Positions 1 through 7,509 of a stretch of 48,476 nucleotides of DNA are shown piece by piece (position 1 is the stretch's first letter; every line of letters begins with the position of its first letter). Below the pieces are notes generated by a model. That model did no database searches. It worked only from the letters and a program-made list of their open reading frames with translations, and had not been told where the DNA came from. The DNA is taken from NCBI GenBank assembly GCA_044340485.1, contig JBIITN010000015.1:1-48476 (forward strand), in the 5' to 3' direction. Made by a program: the position numbers and the translations under genes. Origin of the DNA: UBA2093 sp044340485. Lineage in GTDB: Bacteria; Actinomycetota; Acidimicrobiia; Acidimicrobiales; Ilumatobacteraceae.

Positions 1-62
1 CCACCACAACTCGCTAGGACAAGACACGTAGCCGCGATTGCAGCAGCAATTTTTGATTTCAT
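1..62 (-). CDS. Lipoprotein, N-terminal fragment (cut by window edge)
   Basis: Only the first 20 codons lie inside the window. They read MKSKIAAAIAATCLVLASCG, a lipoprotein signal peptide: Lys at positions 2 and 4, a hydrophobic stretch at about 5-16, then a lipobox LASC whose Cys19 would be lipidated. The ATG at 60-62 is preceded by a perfect GGAGG (70-74) at 7 bases spacing, so the start is well supported. The mature protein is outside the window and its function cannot be told; many actinobacterial genes of this kind are substrate-binding proteins or small secreted lipoproteins. It lies downstream of tRNA-Glu on the same strand. Confidence 0.75.
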   Translation of the reverse strand, partial: MKSKIAAAIAATCLVLASCG

Positions 63-157
63 CAGAAAACCTCCACGCGCGATGGTAACAGTCGTGATCT
101 GCTCACCATGCCATACTCACGACGTCATACTCATGGCGCCTCAATATTGAAGACAAT

Positions 158-233
158 TGGCACTCCCAACGGGATTCGAACCCGTGCCGCCACCTTGAGA
201 GGGTGGTGTCCTAGGCCACTAGACGATGGGAGC
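158..233 (-). tRNA. tRNA-Glu (anticodon CTC)
   Basis: The minus strand folds into a full cloverleaf. The 7-bp acceptor stem (GCTCCCA with TGGGAGT) starts with a G-U pair. The anticodon stem is CCACC/GGTGG with loop CTCTCAA, giving anticodon CTC for the GAG codon. The T arm is ACGGG-TTCGAAT-CCCGT. Discriminator G161 is followed by an encoded CCA at 158-160. It lies 72 bases after the stop of the crotonase gene. Together with tRNA-Gln and gltX on the same strand it forms a Glu/Gln charging cluster. Confidence 0.95.
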
Positions 234-305
234 TAGTGCGGAGATAGAGCGTATCGCAGGCTCAGGCAATTCATGCCTCCCACATCACGCCCTGTTGAAG
301 AACTG

Positions 306-1157
306 CTACTTCTTCTTCGTCGCTGGCGATACGTATGTGGGATCGATGATGGAGTTGAAACGAATGCGATTGTTTGCATGTGCAATGTGCTGCAAAGAAA
401 ATGCAGCACGGAAGGCGTTGTACTGACCTTGTGCTTCCAGTGTCTGGTTGACACTTTCTTTCGCCAACTTCAATGCAAAACCAGGACGTTGTGCAATCTT
501 TTCGGCCATTTCCATTGTGAAGGAATCAAGCTGGTCGCGGACAACAACATGGTTTACCATGCCAACACGGTGTGCTTCCTCAGCAGAAATGAAGTCTCCG
601 GTAAACAGCAGCTCTTTCGCTTTGCGCGCGCCAAACTCCCACGGATGTGCAAAGTATTCGACACCATTTACCCCCATAGCAACAACTGGGTCGGAAAACA
701 TCGCATCATCAGATGCGATGATGATGTCGGCGATCCATAACAACATGAGTCCGCCCGCAATTGTTTTGCCATGTGCAGCTGCGATAATCGGTTTTGGATT
801 ATTGCGCCAGCGCCAACACATATTGAAGTAGATCTCTTCTTCTTGTGCCATGTGTGCATCCTGGCCTTCACCTGAAAACACGGACTGCGCAAAGACTGTG
901 GGGTATTCCTGCCAAGCCGTAGTGTCACGCAAATCGTGGCCAGATGAAAAGTGTGGACCCTCTGCGCGCAACACAATTACCTTGACATCTGTGCGCTTAC
1001 CCGCATCGTCAAAACACGCGTTGAGCTCATAGGTCATCTGATTGTTTTGAGCGTTGCGAGCATCTACACGGTTCAGCGAGATCACCGCAATGCCATTGTC
1101 ACCCGGGTTTTTCACCTCATAAGTGACAGCTTGAAGATTGTTCAGGTCAATTTTCAT
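306..1157 (-). CDS. Enoyl-CoA hydratase/isomerase family protein (atypical crotonase)
   Basis: A 283-residue crotonase-fold protein. The first oxyanion-hole motif is HFSSGHDL (about 69-76) and the second follows AAHGKTIAGG (about 127-136). The usual crotonase segment carrying the two catalytic glutamates, as in PEI...GAGGTQRL, is replaced by SDPVVAMGVNGVEYFAHPWE (about 155-174). Ordinary hydratase chemistry is therefore uncertain, and another acyl-CoA reaction such as isomerisation or hydrolysis is possible. The C-terminus ends in a Lys run. Its ATG begins with the last A of the CCA end of tRNA-Gln, so no Shine-Dalgarno can exist outside the tRNA. No better in-frame start was found before the conserved strand VTYEVKNPGDNGIAVISL. 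A TetR regulator lies just upstream and may control fatty-acid or acyl-CoA genes. Confidence 0.85.
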   Translation of the reverse strand: MKIDLNNLQAVTYEVKNPGDNGIAVISLNRVDARNAQNNQMTYELNACFDDAGKRTDVKVIVLRAEGPHFSSGHDLRDTTAWQEYPTVFAQSVFSGEGQDAHMAQEEEIYFNMCWRWRNNPKPIIAAAHGKTIAGGLMLLWIADIIIASDDAMFSDPVVAMGVNGVEYFAHPWEFGARKAKELLFTGDFISAEEAHRVGMVNHVVVRDQLDSFTMEMAEKIAQRPGFALKLAKESVNQTLEAQGQYNAFRAAFSLQHIAHANNRIRFNSIIDPTYVSPATKKK

Positions 1158-1231
1158 GGTTGGGGAACAAGGACTCGAACCCTGAATAACAGTACCAGAA
1201 ACTGCTGTGTTGCCAATTACACCATTCCCCA
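1157..1231 (-). tRNA. tRNA-Gln (anticodon CTG)
   Basis: The minus strand gives a cloverleaf with acceptor stem TGGGGAA/TTCCCCA, anticodon stem GCAGT/ACTGT and loop TTCTGGT, so the anticodon is CTG (codon CAG). The D-arm region TGGTGTAATTGGCAACAC is typical of tRNA-Gln. Discriminator A1160 is followed by encoded CC and then A1157, which is also the first base of the ATG of the downstream crotonase gene. The tRNA and the mRNA therefore touch and must be made as one transcript or from abutting transcripts. Confidence 0.95.
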
Positions 1232-1243
1232 GTGTTGCCTCTC

Positions 1244-1249
1244 AGCCTA
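1244..1249 (-). promoter_or_regulatory. Candidate -10 box of tRNA-Gln
   Basis: TAGGCT on the minus strand lies 12 bases before the tRNA-Gln 5' end, between the TetR stop codon and the tRNA. A weak TTGCTC sits 16 bases further up, inside the TetR 3' end. It fits the TANNNT form seen before many genes here. The crotonase gene would be read from the same promoter. Confidence 0.4.
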
Positions 1250-1253
1250 GCGG

Positions 1254-1919
1254 TCACTTAATGCCGAGCAAATATTTTGCAGACGCGCTCACCATTGCAG
1301 CCCACCGATCTCGGAATTCCGGGTCGTCCATGTGGGCGACAATTACTCCACCGCCAAGTGCGCCGTTTAACCAACTTGCAAATGCTTCTAGATCGATTGA
1401 GCGAGGGATAAAACCTCGATACTGCGCAACTTTTAACACCTCGGCCGTACGTTTATTTGCGTCTCGTTCGGCTTCGGCAAGACGGCGGGCGAACTCTGGG
1501 CGACCATACGAACTTCCCATGGCATTTGCGCGTCGAAAACGAAGAGTACGTCGCACATCAGACAGCAACACGGCCAGTGTGCCGTCAACCACCCTGACAA
1601 ATTCGTCCATGGTGTCAATGTTTTCCAGTTGACGCTTGAGATCATCCAGATTGCTATACACCTCTCGTATGTATCGCTCAACGTGTGCTTCTTCAATCAA
1701 GCCACGGAGGTTTCCGAAGTGGTGATACAGCGAACTTGGCGAAATTTGAGCGCGTTCCAAGATTGTTTCAAGACGCACCTCGGCTTCGCCAACATTATTC
1801 AACTCATCAATCATCACTTGCAGCAGAATGTCGCGACCGCCAGCGCGGGATGAAGTGCGACTCGATGAGGTTTGACCGCGCCCGCTTGCCTTGGCTACAT
1901 CTTTTTTTGCAACAGCCAT
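1254..1919 (-). CDS. TetR/AcrR family transcriptional regulator
   Basis: A TetR-type repressor of 221 residues. After a basic, Ser-rich, probably disordered N-terminal tail (about 1-28), the DNA-binding region contains ETILERAQISPSSLYHHFGN, the classic TetR helix-turn-helix with the S/T-LYHHF recognition helix. The C-terminal helices (about 85-220) form the ligand domain. The ATG at 1919 has GGAGG at 1929-1933 with 9 bases spacing. A GTG at 1928 would run into that ribosome site, so the ATG is preferred. It is followed by tRNA-Gln and the crotonase gene, so the likely effectors are acyl-CoA-type molecules; this is inference from context. Confidence 0.9.
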   Translation of the reverse strand: MAVAKKDVAKASGRGQTSSSRTSSRAGGRDILLQVMIDELNNVGEAEVRLETILERAQISPSSLYHHFGNLRGLIEEAHVERYIREVYSNLDDLKRQLENIDTMDEFVRVVDGTLAVLLSDVRRTLRFRRANAMGSSYGRPEFARRLAEAERDANKRTAEVLKVAQYRGFIPRSIDLEAFASWLNGALGGGVIVAHMDDPEFRDRWAAMVSASAKYLLGIK

Positions 1920-1962
1920 GCGTCTCACCTCCCCTAGTTCTTTGTGCTTTAAATAGTCTGAT

Positions 1963-2583
1963 TTATCCCGTTATATCAAACAAAGTATCGAAACCAACAA
2001 GACGCCCAAGGCTAATACCAAGCCCCTCACGTAACGTGCGTCGTATAAGAGTTCCACCCGACAAGGGGCTGGATGATGTCGCACTTGCACTTGCCGCGAA
2101 GCCTTCTTGTCGAAAGGACAAGACCGAACGCTGCTCATGGTAGGGATCAGTCACAACAATCACTGACTGAACCTTGTTCGTTCGAAGCACTGGAGCGAGA
2201 GCAACAATCGAGTCCCATGTCGCGATTCCCTTGTCTTCCCACACAATCACATCTTCAGGCACTCCAGCATCGACTAAATAACGACGAGATGCTTCCGCTT
2301 CAGTGAAACGATCGCCTTCCATTTTTCCACCAGTCACCGCAATCAGTGGTGCTCGTTTGTCATCCCACAAAGCTTTTGCGTGATCAAGGCGTGCAGCAAG
2401 TTGAGGGGATGGACGACCATCGTATTGCGCAGCTCCCATCACCACTATTGCATCGGACGTCTTCCCATCATCACGCGAACCAACAACAATGATGGATGCA
2501 AAGTTCACCGCGCCATACACAACGGATGCAACAACAAGGCCGCACACAACATAAAGAAGTGTTTTAAACGTTGTGCGAATCAC
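1963..2583 (-). CDS. DUF218 (YdcF/SanA-type) membrane-anchored protein
   Basis: A 206-residue protein with one N-terminal membrane segment (about 8-33) followed by a DUF218 domain. Typical marks are DAIVVMGAAQYDGRPSPQLA (about 44-63), the VTGG segment, the E-A-x-x-x-R-Y-L helix and VVTDPYHEQRS near 145. DUF218 proteins such as SanA, YdcF and ElyC act at or outside the membrane; some are linked to envelope integrity, but the substrate is not established. The start is GTG at 2583, 10 bases after the gltX stop, so it is probably translated from the gltX transcript. No good Shine-Dalgarno is visible. Confidence 0.8.
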   Translation of the reverse strand: MIRTTFKTLLYVVCGLVVASVVYGAVNFASIIVVGSRDDGKTSDAIVVMGAAQYDGRPSPQLAARLDHAKALWDDKRAPLIAVTGGKMEGDRFTEAEASRRYLVDAGVPEDVIVWEDKGIATWDSIVALAPVLRTNKVQSVIVVTDPYHEQRSVLSFRQEGFAASASATSSSPLSGGTLIRRTLREGLGISLGRLVGFDTLFDITG

Positions 2584-2593
2584 AGGACAATAA

Positions 2594-4024
2594 TCACCGA
2601 GTCAAAATCGAATGCAGGCGCTGAATAGTCACTTCACGCCCGAGCAATTCAATGCTTTCAAAAAGTGGTGGACCAACGGATCGACCAGTCACTGCAACAC
2701 GAACTGGTGCTTGCGCCTTTCCTAACTTGACACCATGGGTCTCGCCTGTCGATTCAACAACATGTTTTAGGGCGTCGTGATTCCACTCGCAGGTTGCGAA
2801 TTGATCCGCACATTGTTGCAACAAAGGCGCGGCCCACTCTGGTGTCATTGCTTTTATTAGTGCAACCTCGTCAATGACTGGGTTGGCAAGAAAAAGAAAA
2901 TCAACCATGGTAGGGATTTCTCGCAACACACCAACTCGCGTTTGCACAAGTGGGGCCATCGCAGTAAACACATCTGGTCGAAATTGCTCGGGAGACCACG
3001 GCACATCGCCGGTCAACCACGGTTGTGCCGCGATGATGAAATCCTCTTCACTCAATGCACGAATGTACTCACCATTGAATGCATGCAATTTCTTTTCATC
3101 GAAAAAAGCGGGTGAATGATTGACGTCTTCGAGTCGGAACTGTTCCACAATGACGTCCCATGGAACTATCTCGGTGTCGCCATGCGGAGCCCAGCCAAGA
3201 GTCATCAAATAGTTCACCATTGCTTCGGGCAAGATACCTTCATCTTTGTATTGCTCTAGCGCAACCTTGTCGCGTCGCTTCGACAATTTTTTTCGTTGCT
3301 CATTCACTAGAACAGGAACATGTGCCCATACTGGTGGTTGATGCCCGAGTGCATCCCACAACATCTGCTGCTTCGGAGTGTTTGGAAGATGTTCTTCGGC
3401 TCGCACCACATTTGACACAGACATGTCTATGTCGTCAACAACGTTTGCGAGCAGAAACATCGGCGATCCACTGCTACGTAGTAGGACAAAATCTTCGATC
3501 GTTGTATTGTCAAACTCCACTCGTCCGCGCACAAGATCTTCAACAATTGTCACGCCATCTGGTACACGAAAACGCAACACTCGCCCGGGGCCTGGTTCTA
3601 ATCCGCGATCGCGGGAATAGCCGTCATACCCCTGTTTGCCAGAAGTCTTGGCGCGTTCTTGAATTTGTTCGGGCGTGAGATCACACCAATACGCTCTCCC
3701 CTCGTCATACAGATGATGGGCAGCAGCGACGTGCTTGTCCGCATTATGCGACTGAAAATACGGTCCTTCAAAAAGTGGCGATGATGTGTTGATTCCCAGC
3801 CACGACAATGCGTCAATTATTCCCTGCACCCACTGTGGCTCGTTACGAGATTCGTCTGTGTCTTCAATGCGTAATACAAAAGTTCCACCCGTGCGTTGAG
3901 CAAGCGCCCAGTTATATAAAGCAGTACGTGCCCCACCAACATGAAAAAACCCAGTTGGTGATGGGGCAAATCGATAACGAGGGGCGTGTGACGTCACAGA
4001 TGTCAGGCTAGTTGGGGCACTCAC
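2594..4024 (-). CDS. gltX: Glutamate--tRNA ligase
   Basis: A class I aminoacyl-tRNA synthetase of about 476 residues, close to the family norm. It carries the HIGH-type motif FAPSPTGFFHVGGARTALYN near the N-terminus, the LRIEDTD segment, and the KMSKS-type motif KLSKRRDKVALEQY about midway. The C-terminal half is the helical anticodon-binding region. It charges tRNA-Glu. In actinobacteria without GlnRS the enzyme is usually non-discriminating and also makes Glu-tRNA-Gln for the GatCAB amidotransferase; no GlnRS or gatCAB lies here. I place the start at GTG 4024, just before the conserved sequence. Longer starts would overlap the divergent membrane-protein gene. tRNA-Glu and tRNA-Gln lie 1.4-2.5 kb downstream on the same strand. 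Confidence 0.95.
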   Translation of the reverse strand: MSAPTSLTSVTSHAPRYRFAPSPTGFFHVGGARTALYNWALAQRTGGTFVLRIEDTDESRNEPQWVQGIIDALSWLGINTSSPLFEGPYFQSHNADKHVAAAHHLYDEGRAYWCDLTPEQIQERAKTSGKQGYDGYSRDRGLEPGPGRVLRFRVPDGVTIVEDLVRGRVEFDNTTIEDFVLLRSSGSPMFLLANVVDDIDMSVSNVVRAEEHLPNTPKQQMLWDALGHQPPVWAHVPVLVNEQRKKLSKRRDKVALEQYKDEGILPEAMVNYLMTLGWAPHGDTEIVPWDVIVEQFRLEDVNHSPAFFDEKKLHAFNGEYIRALSEEDFIIAAQPWLTGDVPWSPEQFRPDVFTAMAPLVQTRVGVLREIPTMVDFLFLANPVIDEVALIKAMTPEWAAPLLQQCADQFATCEWNHDALKHVVESTGETHGVKLGKAQAPVRVAVTGRSVGPPLFESIELLGREVTIQRLHSILTR

Positions 4025-4041
4025 TGCATCTCTGTGACGGG

Positions 4042-4047
4042 TAGCGT
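4042..4047 (+). promoter_or_regulatory. -10 box for a leaderless VIT-family mRNA
   Basis: TAGCGT ends 7 bases before the ATG at 4055. There is no convincing Shine-Dalgarno between them. The same TAGCNT box with 6-8 bases spacing stands before several other genes in this window. This spacing puts the transcription start at or next to the ATG. Confidence 0.5.
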
Positions 4048-4054
4048 GAGAGAC

Positions 4055-4765
4055 ATGGCAAAGACGCGTGATCCTCATGACAGCCACCGCTCCGTTGCAG
4101 GTGGGCTTGCACGTGCGGCGGTGTTTGGTATCAGTGACGGTCTTGTGTCAAACGTTTCGCTCGTCCTTGGTTTTGCTGGTGGAGGCGTCAGCGCCTCCGT
4201 GGTACGCCTCGCAGGTCTTGCCGGGTTAGTCGCCGGTGCCACGAGTATGGCGGCCGGCGAATTTGTGTCGGTGTCTGCACAAAACGAGCTCATTCAACGT
4301 GAAGTCGCGCTTGAGCGTAATGAAATCATTAATAACACCGAGACAGAAACCCAAGAGTTGGCCTACTTTTATGAACAACACGGCATGTCGAAAGAGCAAG
4401 CCGATATTTCTGCTCGACAAGTAATGCAAGACACGGATCGTGCAGTAGTCGTACACACGCGCGAAGAGATGGGTATCGACCCAGATGATCTTGCTTCCCC
4501 ACTTGCGGTAGCTGCAACCTCATTTCTCTGTTTTGCACTTGGTGCGCTCATCCCCGTCATCCCGTGGTTTTTCGGAACAGGAGCTGCTGCTGCTGTGTGG
4601 TCGCTTCTGTTAGGTGCAATTTCAGCCGCAGTCGTGGGATCACTCATCGGTGTGTCGGCTAATCGATCGATTCCAAAAAGTGCCGTTCGACAGGTTGTCA
4701 TCTTGTTGGTTGCTTGTGGGGTCACGTTCCTCGTTGGTTCACTTCTCAATGTTTCCGTCTCGTGA
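4055..4765 (+). CDS. VIT1/CCC1 family membrane protein (iron/manganese transporter type)
   Basis: A 236-residue member of the vacuolar iron transporter (VIT1/CCC1) family. The N-terminal HRSVAGGLARAAVFGISDGL matches the conserved family start, followed by hydrophobic segments around 24-45 and 48-70. A long cytoplasmic helical hairpin rich in Glu (about 75-145) is the family's metal-binding region. Three more membrane segments lie at about 150-236. Family members move Fe2+ or Mn2+ out of the cytosol; the metal cannot be told from sequence. The ATG at 4055 follows a TAGCGT box by 7 bases, suggesting a leaderless transcript. Its start lies only 30 bases from the divergent gltX start. Confidence 0.88.
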   Translation: MAKTRDPHDSHRSVAGGLARAAVFGISDGLVSNVSLVLGFAGGGVSASVVRLAGLAGLVAGATSMAAGEFVSVSAQNELIQREVALERNEIINNTETETQELAYFYEQHGMSKEQADISARQVMQDTDRAVVVHTREEMGIDPDDLASPLAVAATSFLCFALGALIPVIPWFFGTGAAAAVWSLLLGAISAAVVGSLIGVSANRSIPKSAVRQVVILLVACGVTFLVGSLLNVSVS

Positions 4766-4792
4766 CGATGCGTTAGGAAGCATGGGCATCTG

Positions 4793-5170
4793 ATGACACA
4801 ATTTTCTCAAACTGACCAGCTAAATGTGTTCGGCGAACCGCTGCAATCATGTTGCACCGATCCAATGACAGGCTTTTACCGCACAGGATGTTGCGAAGTT
4901 GGCGGCGACGATGTGGGCGTGCACGCTGTGTGTGCAATCATGACCGACGAATTTCTTGCGTTTTCGAAATCTGTTGGCAACGACTTGTCGACACCAATGC
5001 CCCAGTATGGTTTTGCCGGCCTCACAGCAGGCGACCAATGGTGTCTGTGCGCCGCACGTTGGCAAGAGGCCTACGAAGCGGGCAAAGCTCCACAAGTGCG
5101 CCTTGCATCAACCCACGTCATGGCGTTGGAATTTTGCGACGCTGATGCGCTTCGCAGTTTTGGTGTCTGA
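4793..5170 (+). CDS. DUF2237 family protein
   Basis: A 125-residue protein of the DUF2237 family, recognised by the segments NVFGEPLQSCCTDPMTGFYR, GDDVGVHAVCAIMTDEFLAF, KSVGNDLSTPMPQYGF and DQWCLCAARWQEAYEAG. It is Cys-rich: paired Cys near 20-21 and 33-34 and a CLC motif near 83-85 suggest metal binding or redox chemistry, though the family has no established function. It starts 27 bases after the VIT-family gene and is probably co-transcribed. Its stop TGA directly abuts the stop of the convergent fadE gene with no base between them. Confidence 0.85.
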   Translation: MTQFSQTDQLNVFGEPLQSCCTDPMTGFYRTGCCEVGGDDVGVHAVCAIMTDEFLAFSKSVGNDLSTPMPQYGFAGLTAGDQWCLCAARWQEAYEAGKAPQVRLASTHVMALEFCDADALRSFGV

Positions 5171-6958
5171 TCAGACAGCGAGGTATTTGGTGTCAAAGCT
5201 CATCAGCAACGAGCTGTCACCACACACTGCTGCTTCAAGACCATGGACTGCTGGCAGCAACTGCTCACAGAAAAACCGCGAAGTAGCCACACGCGCTTCA
5301 CGGGTCGCACTGTCGAGATCAGTTGCCTCGAGTGCAATTACACCTGATTGGGCCATGAGATAACCACCTGTAACGGTGCTGAGCAGACGCAGATACGGCG
5401 TTGCGCCCGACAATACATCGAGTGGATTCTTCGCATGTTCTAGCAACCATCTCGTGGTGCGTTCTGTGGTGTCAAGAGCCTGCGACAACGCATCACGAAC
5501 ACCAGCTAACTCATTGTGTCGTGCAAGCGATGAGTCAAGAGCACGCATGTCACCAAAAAGCCCCATCAGAACCGCGCCCGACTTCATGCCAAGTTTGCGA
5601 CCCACCAAGTCCATCGCTTGAATGCCGTTGGTGCCTTCATAAATCGTGGTGATTCGAGCATCGCGATAATGCTGTGCAACGCCGGTTTCTTCAATAAAGC
5701 CCATGCCTCCGTGTATTTGAATGGCCATGCCCGTGAGTTCCACACTCATGTCGGTTCCCCACCCCTTGGACAACGGAGTGAGCAATGCGGCCATGTCTTC
5801 TGCTTTTTCACGTTCGGCTGCATCTGGGTGATGCTCTGCAATATCCAAACATGCGGCATTCCAATACAACAATCGTCGCAATGCTTCAATTGTTGATTTC
5901 ATTGTCGCCAACATGCGCTTCACATCGGGATGATCAACAATGGGAGAATTTGCACCAGCTGGTGCACCAGGTGCACGACCTTGCTTGCGCTCAATTGACC
6001 ATTCAAGCGCTTGCTGATATGCGCGCTCTGCAAGTCCGAGACCTTCCATACCAACAAGCAAACGAGCCTGGTTCATCATCGTGAACATGTAGGCCATACC
6101 GTGGTTTTCTTCGCCGATGAGATACCCCACTGCTCCACCGCTATCGCCATACGACAGCACGCACGTAGGGCTTGCCTTGATACCCATTTTGTGTTCGATG
6201 CTCACGCACGTGACATCATTTTTTGCACCGAGCGATCCGTCATCGTTCACGAACCGATTAGGAACGATGAAGCATGAAATACCTTTGGTGCCTGGAGGGG
6301 CATCGGGCGTACGCGCCAGCACTAAGTGCACAATGTTGTCGGCCATGTCGTGATTGCCAAATGTGATGTAGATCTTGGTTCCACTGATGAGATACGTGCC
6401 ATCGGCCTGCTTTACAGCTTTTGTGCGCACTGCTCCCACATCACTACCAGCGTCTGGTTCGGTGAGATTCATCGTGCCGGTCCACTCGCCGGTGATCATC
6501 TTTGGCAGATACGTCATCTTTTGTTCTTCGCTCCCATGGTGATTGATCGCATCAATTGCACCTTGGGTGAGCAGTGGCGCCATGGCAAGTGCCATGTTTG
6601 CTGAGTTCATCATCTCTTGCACCGCGATCGTGACGAGCCATGGAAAGCCGCCACCACCAAAACCGGCATCGAACGGCAACGCCCCCCAACCAGCATCAAC
6701 ATATGCCTTATAGGCCTCTTTGAAACCGTGTGGCGTCGTGACGGTGCCGTCATCATTTCGCACAGACCCCTCAACATCTCCGACGACATTGATCGGCGCG
6801 AACTTCTCTTCAAAAAATCGTGCAGCTTCTGCCAACACGTCGGGAACCATTGACACGTCAACATCTTGAAAGCGCGGCAACGCCATGATGTCGGTAAGAC
6901 CGCAATGGCGGTTCAATACATATTCAATGTCAGTCAACGGTGCTTTATAAACAGTCAT
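5171..6958 (-). CDS. Acyl-CoA dehydrogenase, long form (FadE type)
   Basis: A 595-residue FAD-dependent acyl-CoA dehydrogenase that would oxidise acyl-CoA to enoyl-CoA. The FAD/substrate motif MNLTEPDAGSDVGA lies at about 163-176. The catalytic base is Glu441 in ITTIYEGTNGIQAMD, and IHGGMGF is at about 415-421. An extra C-terminal helical domain (about 460-595) places it with the about 600-residue class found in actinobacteria and proteobacteria, rather than the 380-residue short-chain enzymes. The ATG at 6958 overlaps the stop of the upstream gene as ATGA, showing translational coupling. A longer upstream start would run through that gene and is rejected. Confidence 0.93.
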   Translation of the reverse strand: MTVYKAPLTDIEYVLNRHCGLTDIMALPRFQDVDVSMVPDVLAEAARFFEEKFAPINVVGDVEGSVRNDDGTVTTPHGFKEAYKAYVDAGWGALPFDAGFGGGGFPWLVTIAVQEMMNSANMALAMAPLLTQGAIDAINHHGSEEQKMTYLPKMITGEWTGTMNLTEPDAGSDVGAVRTKAVKQADGTYLISGTKIYITFGNHDMADNIVHLVLARTPDAPPGTKGISCFIVPNRFVNDDGSLGAKNDVTCVSIEHKMGIKASPTCVLSYGDSGGAVGYLIGEENHGMAYMFTMMNQARLLVGMEGLGLAERAYQQALEWSIERKQGRAPGAPAGANSPIVDHPDVKRMLATMKSTIEALRRLLYWNAACLDIAEHHPDAAEREKAEDMAALLTPLSKGWGTDMSVELTGMAIQIHGGMGFIEETGVAQHYRDARITTIYEGTNGIQAMDLVGRKLGMKSGAVLMGLFGDMRALDSSLARHNELAGVRDALSQALDTTERTTRWLLEHAKNPLDVLSGATPYLRLLSTVTGGYLMAQSGVIALEATDLDSATREARVATSRFFCEQLLPAVHGLEAAVCGDSSLLMSFDTKYLAV

Positions 6959-7485
6959 TGTTGTGCTCCAGTTAGTTCTTTCCATGCGACAGGCATTTTT
7001 GCAGCGACATCTTCGGGGGTCATACGCAGTGTCTGTTCGGGAACCATGTCTGCGATCTCGCGACCATCGCCATAGTGGTGCAACGTATTGCGCACACCTT
7101 CAAATAGTGGACGTCGAGTGGCTACTAAGTCAGCAGGTGGATTCTCATCAAGGAAACCCCAAATGATGAGCGCAATTTTCATATCATGAATCACTGGTGC
7201 ACGTCCGTACAAAGATGCGCGACGAAGCGCGACAAGAGAACATCCCTTTAACGCGTCATCAACGTTTTCGCCCGGCTGCACTTTCACATGTGATTCCATG
7301 ATCGCCGCCAAGGTCATCACATAACCCTGGTCGGGACCTTGATATCCAAGTTGTGCTCCTGCTGGTTGACGACCCTCAATGTCTGTTGGACGAGTGGGCG
7401 TCCATGAATCAGGTACATGCTCGGGAGATCCATACACGCGAACCTCCTCAGCCGATGGAACTGGGGAAAATCGTGGTGCAGCCAT
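6955..7485 (-). CDS. Conserved hypothetical protein coupled to fadE
   Basis: A 176-residue soluble protein that I do not recognise. It has a Pro-rich N-terminal part (about 1-50) and a helical remainder, including ENVDDALKGCSLVALRRASL and FEGVRNTLHHYGDGREIADM. No signal peptide or membrane segment is visible. Its stop overlaps the fadE start (ATGA), so the two proteins are made together and may interact or act in one acyl-CoA pathway. It begins 24 bases after the cimA stop, so it may sit at the end of the cimA transcript. No clear Shine-Dalgarno precedes the ATG. Confidence 0.75.
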   Translation of the reverse strand: MAAPRFSPVPSAEEVRVYGSPEHVPDSWTPTRPTDIEGRQPAGAQLGYQGPDQGYVMTLAAIMESHVKVQPGENVDDALKGCSLVALRRASLYGRAPVIHDMKIALIIWGFLDENPPADLVATRRPLFEGVRNTLHHYGDGREIADMVPEQTLRMTPEDVAAKMPVAWKELTGAQQ

Positions 7486-7509
7486 AGCTGTTATGTCTAG
7501 CCGACTATT

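Noticed and set aside
273..740. Open frame of 155 codons on the plus strand
   Set aside because: It lies opposite the crotonase gene, starts near the tRNA-Glu region, is rich in Cys and Arg and has no recognisable domain.
3160..3678. Open frame of 172 codons on the plus strand opposite gltX
   Set aside because: gltX motifs are complete on the other strand and this translation resembles no protein family.
4025..4087. gltX start extended 21 codons upstream
   Set aside because: The extra residues do not look like GluRS and would overlap the start of the divergent VIT-type gene.
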